Part shown: positions 13,361 through 17,850 of the stretch, piece after piece
Layout of the letters: each line of letters starts with the position of its first letter
How positions within the stretch are numbered: the first letter of the stretch is position 1
Assembly: GCA_018644785.1 (NCBI GenBank)
Contig: JABGPV010000083.1
Span: 1-17,850 of the forward strand
Length of the DNA: 17,850 nt
Direction: 5' to 3'
Source: Deltaproteobacteria bacterium
GTDB taxonomy: Bacteria; Desulfobacterota; DSM-4660; Desulfatiglandales; Desulfatiglandaceae
Notes under the pieces: generated by a model
Databases searched by the model: none
What the model was told of the DNA's origin: nothing
What the model saw: the letters and a program-made list of their open reading frames with translations, nothing else
Program-made: the position numbers and the translations under genes

Positions 13361-15763
13361 TTATTTCTCATCCAATACCTCTCGAAGTGCAGCAGCCAGA
13401 TGCCGCAAGTCAATGGGCTTTTGAATGTATTTGCGGGCGCCCAGCGCAATGACGTCCGTTTCGGACATTCTCTCGCTGTAGCCGGTACAGATGATCACCA
13501 ACATTTGCGGTCGAATTTTCAGGACTTCTGCGGTGAGTCTGTCGCCGGTCAATCGAGGCATGGTCATGTCGGTTATGATAACATCAAATTGATCCGGGTC
13601 GGCTTTAAACCATTCCAGGGCCTCTAAAGGTTTTGTCGTACTTTGAACCTGATAACCCAACCGCTCCAAACGCTGGTGGTTCAGGTTCACCATGGATTCT
13701 TCGTCATCCACAAAGAGGATTATTTCAGAACCCCCTTTGATTTGTCCCTCGGGCTTCATTTCTTCCTCAGATATTTTTTCCAGTGCGGGAAAATAGATTT
13801 CAAAGAGTGTTCCTTCCCCGAGCTTGCTTTCAACCCGGACACCACCGCCATGGCTCTTCACAATGCCGTGTATTACCGAAAGCCCCATCCCCGTACCCTT
13901 GCCCACTTCCTTGGTGGTGTAATAGGGATCAAAGATTCGATCCATAATTTTGGGTTCAATACCTTCACCCGTATCCTTCATTCCAAGTCTGACGTAGGGA
14001 CCGGGGGAAAGGACCCAATTAAAGCAGGTTTTTTCTTTCGGAAGAAAAATATTTTCAAGGGTCATTTCCAGAAGTCCCCCGTTTTCAGACATGGCATCGG
14101 CTGCGTTGGTTACTAGATTCATCACAATCTGACTGATTTGAGTGTCATCACCCATAATGCTGCATTGTTCATGCGGAAATTGCTGCTTGAACTCGATGCT
14201 GGTGGGGATGGAGGATCTCAGCATTTTCATGGATTCTTTTATGATTGGGACCATATCTAAGGGCTTACTCACCTCCCCAGCCTTACGACTGAAAGAGAGC
14301 AATTGATGGACCATATCTTTCGCCCGAATGGAAGCCTGCTGAATTTCCCCTAAAGCGCTAATTGCGGGATTCCCATGGGGAATGTCATCGGAGGCCAGTT
14401 CCGCATTTCCGAGGATAATGGCCAAAATATTGTTGAAGTCATGGGCAATGCCGCCTGCCAGTGTCCCTATGGCTTCCATTTTCTGAGACTGCTGGAGCTG
14501 GGATTCAAGTTCCGCACGTTCCTTTTCTGCATGCTTGCGGTCTTCAATTTCCTGTTTCAAAGCCTCATTCATTTTGAGTAGTTGGGACGTCCGTTCCCTA
14601 ACTCTTGATTCTAACTCGCGATTTGAATCTTCAACCGCCTTTTGTGCCTCGATCATTTTGTTTCGGGTATTTTCAAGATCGTCCATTGTATGGTCGAAAT
14701 CAATATAGATTTGTTCCACCTCGTCCGATGGGCTAGCTTCCAACTTTTCAGGATCACCCCTCAAACGAATGCTCAAATCACCCTTTCCCTTCCTTATTCT
14801 GCGCAGTGTGGCAAGCAAACGGTTGATTCTGTTAAATACACGGCGCTTTAAAAGGACAAAGAGCGCAACGGAGATGATCGCTGAAAGGAGAAACGGCAGA
14901 AGGCTGTTCAGAAACATTCGCATCCGCTGTTCCAGAAATGGTTGATTGTCGAGGGCCAAGACAAGGTTGCCGATTATCTGCCCAGAAAAGTCTTTTATGA
15001 CCTTCATGCTCGTAAGATAGGTTTTTCCCTCAAGAGAAATTTCCCCCCCTTTTGGGTAGGGTATTTTCGGTTCCTCAAAGCTAGTCAACACCGTGTTGTT
15101 GTCCCGGTCATAATAGACAATCTCAGCTTTGCCGATATGCGCCATCTGTTTCGCCAGCTTATGATTGCCGTTGATCAACTTGATCAACACCACATAAGCG
15201 TAGACATCACCCACATCAGAAAGCAGACGTAATACCGATTTGAAACAGAGAATGTGCGCGTGATCACTTTTGAGCCCGAATGCGGGGATCTGTCGCTCAA
15301 CAATCTCCGCACATATTTTTTCCACATCAACTCCTACCTTTCGATTGCTGATCAGGCTGCCATAGATAGAATGGTGTTCCAACTGGGTCCCCAGGGGGTA
15401 GGTGGTCAGGAGATCGCCATATTCATAAAAAATGAAAGCAAGGTCGATATCGTGAATCTTGGCAAGGGTTTTGAGCATGTAAGTAATGGCGGCAGTGTTG
15501 TCATAATCAATAAAACTGCAGTATTCCTGCCGCTGCTCAGTGACAATGGCGGAAATAATCCTCAGCTTGTCCATCTCATTGTTCTGGATGGAAAGAACCA
15601 TGTTCAGTTTGGTGCGCAGTTCTTGGTGAGCATGTTCGGAAATAACCTTATCGTTTTTGAGCGTGGAATAGATGCCGTTCCCGATAATCGCCGCAATGAG
15701 TAGTCCAAATAAAAGGATTACACTGCGGATGATGGACTTTTTGGGAGCTTGGGTCTCCTCCAA
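13361..15763 (-). CDS. Membrane-bound hybrid sensor histidine kinase
   Basis: The 800-residue protein begins at a TTG codon supported by AAGGAG (15771-15776) at good spacing. Membrane segments at about residues 12-31 and 286-306 enclose a ~250-residue periplasmic sensor region, probably Cache-like. A HAMP-like linker and coiled coil follow (310-430). HisKA has the phosphoacceptor His441 in G-G-I-A-H-D-F-N-N. The HATPase domain shows N553 in N-L-V-T-N-A-A-D-A-M, D-T-G-E-G-I (597-602) and G-K-G-T-G-M-G-L (621-628). The C-terminal receiver domain has D686/D687, phosphoacceptor D732 and K782. No HTH output is fused, so signal passes to another partner. It lies 61 bp downstream of the rhodanese selenoprotein gene on the same strand, with no visible terminator between them. 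Confidence 0.93.
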   Translation of the reverse strand: MEETQAPKKSIIRSVILLFGLLIAAIIGNGIYSTLKNDKVISEHAHQELRTKLNMVLSIQNNEMDKLRIISAIVTEQRQEYCSFIDYDNTAAITYMLKTLAKIHDIDLAFIFYEYGDLLTTYPLGTQLEHHSIYGSLISNRKVGVDVEKICAEIVERQIPAFGLKSDHAHILCFKSVLRLLSDVGDVYAYVVLIKLINGNHKLAKQMAHIGKAEIVYYDRDNNTVLTSFEEPKIPYPKGGEISLEGKTYLTSMKVIKDFSGQIIGNLVLALDNQPFLEQRMRMFLNSLLPFLLSAIISVALFVLLKRRVFNRINRLLATLRRIRKGKGDLSIRLRGDPEKLEASPSDEVEQIYIDFDHTMDDLENTRNKMIEAQKAVEDSNRELESRVRERTSQLLKMNEALKQEIEDRKHAEKERAELESQLQQSQKMEAIGTLAGGIAHDFNNILAIILGNAELASDDIPHGNPAISALGEIQQASIRAKDMVHQLLSFSRKAGEVSKPLDMVPIIKESMKMLRSSIPTSIEFKQQFPHEQCSIMGDDTQISQIVMNLVTNAADAMSENGGLLEMTLENIFLPKEKTCFNWVLSPGPYVRLGMKDTGEGIEPKIMDRIFDPYYTTKEVGKGTGMGLSVIHGIVKSHGGGVRVESKLGEGTLFEIYFPALEKISEEEMKPEGQIKGGSEIILFVDDEESMVNLNHQRLERLGYQVQSTTKPLEALEWFKADPDQFDVIITDMTMPRLTGDRLTAEVLKIRPQMLVIICTGYSERMSETDVIALGARKYIQKPIDLRHLAAALREVLDEK

Positions 15764-15824
15764 GAAAAGACTCCTTGATGTTTTCTGTCCTGGAATATGT
15801 TATTTAATCGCTACCGCCGCGGGG

Positions 15825-16592
15825 TCAAAGGCCTATTTCCTTGCTGGGTTCCTTATTTTCTACCGGAAACTTCTCAGATTCCCAGCGCTCAATTCCTCCC
15901 TTGAGCACCCCTATTATATTGTATCCTTTCGTGGTAAGGAATTTTGCCGCGGTGGGTGATTGTTTCATGGCCCAATCGGTAATAATAATCTCGCGTTCTT
16001 TCGGGAGTTCCATATAGCGGTCGGACAGGTAAACCAGAGGGCAAAGGAGGGTTCCTTTGATAAAGGATGTATTCTTTTTGAAGTCTAGAGGCCGTACGTC
16101 AAGAATATAGAGATTTTTTTCTTTAAAAAGAGCCGCAAGTTTTTTCGGTACGATCTTGTTGACCCTTATCTTTTGCCATTCATCATCGATGGTCATGGGA
16201 TAATTGAAATTTCGCCATTCCGGGATTCCGCCTAAAAAGGCAAAGACATTGGTGTATCCTTTTTCTACAGCAATCCTTGCTGCCTTTGTGCTGTAAGGTC
16301 ACCTGCGCCCCATGCAATAAAAAATAAGCGGCGTGTTCTTGTCTTTTGGCAATTTTCCAATCGTTTTCATCTTGTGGATGGGGATATTGACCGAGCCGGG
16401 AATATGCTGAATATCATATTCTATTTCGCTCAATACATGCACGGCGAGTACCTTTTTCCCTTCGAGCATGTCTTTGACCTCCGGCGCCGAGATTTCCTTG
16501 TAGGTTTCTACCTTCCCCACAGCAAAAGGCGCTCTTGTGTGAAAAACGACGAAAACCAAAAAGAAGGCAATTAAAAAATGTAATGCTTTCAT
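15825..16592 (-). CDS. Exported tandem-rhodanese protein with in-frame TGA, probable selenoprotein
   Basis: One continuous 256-codon frame runs from ATG 16592 to the stop at 15825, interrupted only by TGA at 16301-16299 (codon 98). Residues 1-25 are a signal peptide or membrane anchor (hydrophobic F-L-I-A-F-F-L-V-F-V-V-F). Domain 1 (about 30-130) has the active-site loop C93-M-G-R-R-U98-P-Y-S, matching the C-x-G-x-x-C-x-x-S loop of one rhodanese group with Sec at the second Cys; it continues after the TGA with T-K-A-A-R-I-A-V-E-K-G-Y and the G-G-I-P-E-W end typical of rhodaneses. Domain 2 (about 140-245) keeps the fold but has D206 in T-D-W-A-M-K-Q-S in place of the catalytic Cys. A SECIS-like hairpin follows the TGA. 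A standard annotation would split this into two genes. The alternative is a nonsense mutation, but frame and both domains are otherwise preserved. Confidence 0.85.
16266..16298 (-). promoter_or_regulatory. Candidate bacterial SECIS element
   Basis: On the mRNA, CAGCA and UGCUG (16282-16278 and 16272-16268) form a stem with loop AGGAU, extendable by a G-U pair. The loop starts 21 nt after the UGA and has G at its second position. This agrees with the bacterial SECIS consensus as I remember it (short stem, G in the first two loop bases, about 16-37 nt from the UGA) and resembles the AGGUCU loop of E. coli fdhF. A competing 7-bp pairing UACAGCA/UGCUGUA (16295-16289 with 16272-16266) is also possible. 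Confidence 0.65.
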
Positions 16593-16699
16593 TTCCTTCC
16601 CCCTCTCTTCATTACGGCAGTTATTATTTTTCCCACAGAGACGCTGTTTCTACAATCCAGCAATAAAGAATCCGGTTTCGAATTGTCCACCTTCTCCAT

Positions 16700-16734
16700 C
16701 TTATACATTATTCAAATGGAGGCCATTGCGTCAA
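16700..16734 (-). promoter_or_regulatory. Possible promoter of the rhodanese-kinase operon
   Basis: On the minus strand TTGACG (16734-16729) is followed after 18 bp by TAATGT (16710-16705), overlapping TATAAG (16705-16700). The leader to the ATG would be about 100 nt and ends in GGGGGAAGGAA, the ribosome binding site. The hexamer match is only moderate. Confidence 0.38.
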
Positions 16735-17220
16735 GTTAATAGGCGCAACGTTTCCTTTATGGGTGAACACTACTGAAGACTTTCGAATAAAAACTGAAGA
16801 ACTTGAAGTTACAAGGTTATTGGAAAGCGAACGACACCAAGAGGCCTGGGAAAATGCGTCAAAATACACCCACTTGGCATAAAAATGTCTGTAGGCCTAC
16901 CAGAATTGACCAGAAAGCAGGTTTAGTATGCTGGGATTTTCACGAGATCCCCACAACCGCTCTTGTGTGCAATACCCGGATAGGCATGAAAAAAACCAAA
17001 ATATTGGGATCACCCAAAATCTGAGATATGCCTTACATTTTTTGATGGGAATATTGCCTTGAATTTTAGAAGATTCCGACCTCTCCCTGACTCATTTCTT
17101 CTGCCAAAACCCAAAATATCATAAAGCTCAAAAAAGTTGTGTTATCATCAAATCAGAGGGCTTATGCGAACGCTGTGAGCGGGGATACCGAATCTCATTA
17201 TGATTTTATTGCCTTTTAAG
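16735..17220. other. Intergenic region between the rhodanese and MtrA-like genes
   Basis: No intact gene was recognised. A 39-codon frame at 16763-16882 (GTG start) has a plausible coding composition (E-E-L-E-V-T-R-L-L-E-S-E-R-H-Q-E-A-W-E-N-A) but no ribosome binding site or known family; it could be a gene remnant. A longer overlapping frame at 16803-17024 looks random. TTGCG/CGCAA around 16725-16748 forms a weak stem. Confidence 0.35.
16990..17017 (-). terminator. Candidate terminator downstream of the MtrA-like gene
   Basis: Read on the minus strand, TTGGG-TGAT-CCCAA (17017-17004) is followed by TATTTTGGTTTTTTT. A short stem plus T-run is terminator-like, though it lies about 200 bp past the MtrA-like stop and the stem has only five pairs. 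Confidence 0.4.
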
Positions 17221-17850
17221 TTAGCTTGATTTTCCCTCAGATTTTGCCTTTAATCGCGCTATTAATTTTTTGGCTTTTTCGATCGCATCTCGTTCCCCGT
17301 CGTCTGGTAATTCTATCCAGGGGTTTGTAACTCTCATTGTTATTTTACCACTCAGCGGTAATTCCGGAAAAGCCCCAGGATCATACAAAGAATAATCTCG
17401 GAATGGAACGGGCTTTTCCTGATAACAGGTCCAAACCGCCTTTCTGATGACATCAGGATTGCCCTCAAACTGCAGATCTATCACTGACAGCTGTTTTCGG
17501 AAACGTTCTATGAATTCTGTCGGTATATTGTACAGGAAGGGATGTGGTGAAGTGGTATTTATTATCCGCATCTTTTCATCAACGCCGTATCGTATCAGTG
17601 CTTTCATGGCTTCCCCGGTTAAGTGACCCTCTGATTCAGGACCACCAATAACCAGGTAACGGATGTTGGGGTTGGCAACGATATTGCAAATTATTTTTTC
17701 AAATCCGATGTTTTCTGTTTGAACCGTTCCTGATAGTGCAGCGCCGCTTTCAACGCCAGCTCTCACAAGATCCTCAATTTCAGGGGGTATTTTGTCAGCA
17801 TCACTACATAGAATAATCGCCACGGCGACAGGTGATGCATCGTTACCCCT
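17221..17850 (-). CDS. MtrA-like corrinoid methyltransferase subunit A (5' end beyond window)
   Basis: The frame stays open from the stop at 17221 to the window edge, so at least 209 residues are present and the true start lies outside. The GTG at 17823 is probably internal, because upstream residues S-P-V-A-V continue the usual MtrA N-terminal strand. Family features are G-A-A-L-S-G-T...T-E-N-I-G-F-E-K (MtrA: KTEN.GIEK), N-P-N-I-R-Y-L-V-I-G-G-P-E-S-E-G-H-L-T-G, and F-R-K-Q-L-S-V-I-D-L. MtrA is the cobamide-carrying subunit of archaeal methyl-tetrahydromethanopterin:coenzyme M methyltransferase; the His in E-G-H-L-T-G could be the cobalt lower ligand. The archaeal C-terminal membrane helix is absent, so this is a soluble bacterial form that likely carries methyl groups between a methyltransferase and tetrahydrofolate. 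Confidence 0.88.
   Translation of the reverse strand, partial: RGNDASPVAVAIILCSDADKIPPEIEDLVRAGVESGAALSGTVQTENIGFEKIICNIVANPNIRYLVIGGPESEGHLTGEAMKALIRYGVDEKMRIINTTSPHPFLYNIPTEFIERFRKQLSVIDLQFEGNPDVIRKAVWTCYQEKPVPFRDYSLYDPGAFPELPLSGKITMRVTNPWIELPDDGERDAIEKAKKLIARLKAKSEGKSS

Noticed and set aside
15825..16592. Two separate rhodanese genes (16299-16592 and 15825-16196)
   Set aside because: Both are in the same frame, the gap between them is fully open and encodes typical rhodanese sequence, and the first ORF would end within its active-site loop. A single read-through gene explains all of it.
16803..17024. 73-codon open frame between the rhodanese and MtrA-like genes
   Set aside because: Composition looks random, no ribosome binding site or family is evident, and a differently framed stretch overlapping it looks more gene-like.
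17221..17823. MtrA-like gene starting at the GTG at 17823
   Set aside because: The frame is open to the window edge and the residues upstream continue the family's N-terminal strand, so the true start is outside.

Overview
This looks like accessory chromosomal DNA of an anaerobic, probably sulfate-reducing Desulfobacterota bacterium (Desulfobacteraceae-like). The inference rests on gene content: a bacterial MtrA-type corrinoid methyltransferase subunit, a multi-cluster Fe-S protein with a helix-turn-helix N-terminus, a DHH-CBS phosphoesterase, a large hybrid histidine kinase, and an exported rhodanese that appears to contain selenocysteine. No rRNA, tRNA or CRISPR array was seen. Base composition is patchy: the GMC oxidoreductase, SMP-30 and GlxA genes are visibly GC-richer than the AT-rich toxin-antitoxin loci around them, which fits repeated insertion and deletion.

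Layout, left to right. 1-665: the 3' part of an IS66 transposase with its right terminal repeat. 685-1901: a strong stem-loop and a minus-strand AAA/DUF4143 ATPase. 1902-2540: no intact gene, but a C-terminal FabA-like hotdog remnant followed by a hairpin. 2541-4930: a SAM methyltransferase, then a pyranose-oxidase-like GMC flavoenzyme broken by one frameshift. 5015-5538: a minus-strand RelE-type toxin and Phd/YefM antitoxin with a palindromic operator candidate. 5661-9024: three directly repeated copies of an ~82-bp palindrome-ended element, which bracket an SMP-30 lactonase-like gene and a divergent GlxA/AraC regulator plus DUF3795 pair. A 109-bp remnant of a second GlxA-like gene lies beside the first copy. 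9043-10946: an Asp/Glu racemase and the Fe-S protein. 11001-11729: a VapBC-type module with a clear sigma70-like promoter. 11978-13276: the DHH-CBS protein.

The standout is at 15825-16592 on the minus strand. Two apparently separate rhodanese ORFs are one continuous reading frame interrupted only by a TGA. That TGA falls at the second cysteine position of a C-x-G-x-x-C active-site loop (C93-M-G-R-R-U98-P-Y-S). A hairpin with an AGGAU apical loop begins 21 nt after the TGA, where a bacterial SECIS element would be expected. The simplest reading is a 255-residue exported tandem-rhodanese selenoprotein. Its first domain carries a Cys/Sec pair and its second domain has Asp in place of the catalytic Cys. 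The gene ends 61 bp before a membrane-bound hybrid histidine kinase on the same strand, so the two may form a periplasmic redox, sulfur or selenium sensing unit; that coupling is inference.

The window ends inside an MtrA-like gene (17221 to beyond 17850) related to the cobamide-binding subunit of the archaeal methyl-H4MPT:CoM methyltransferase. Its reading frame is open through the window edge.
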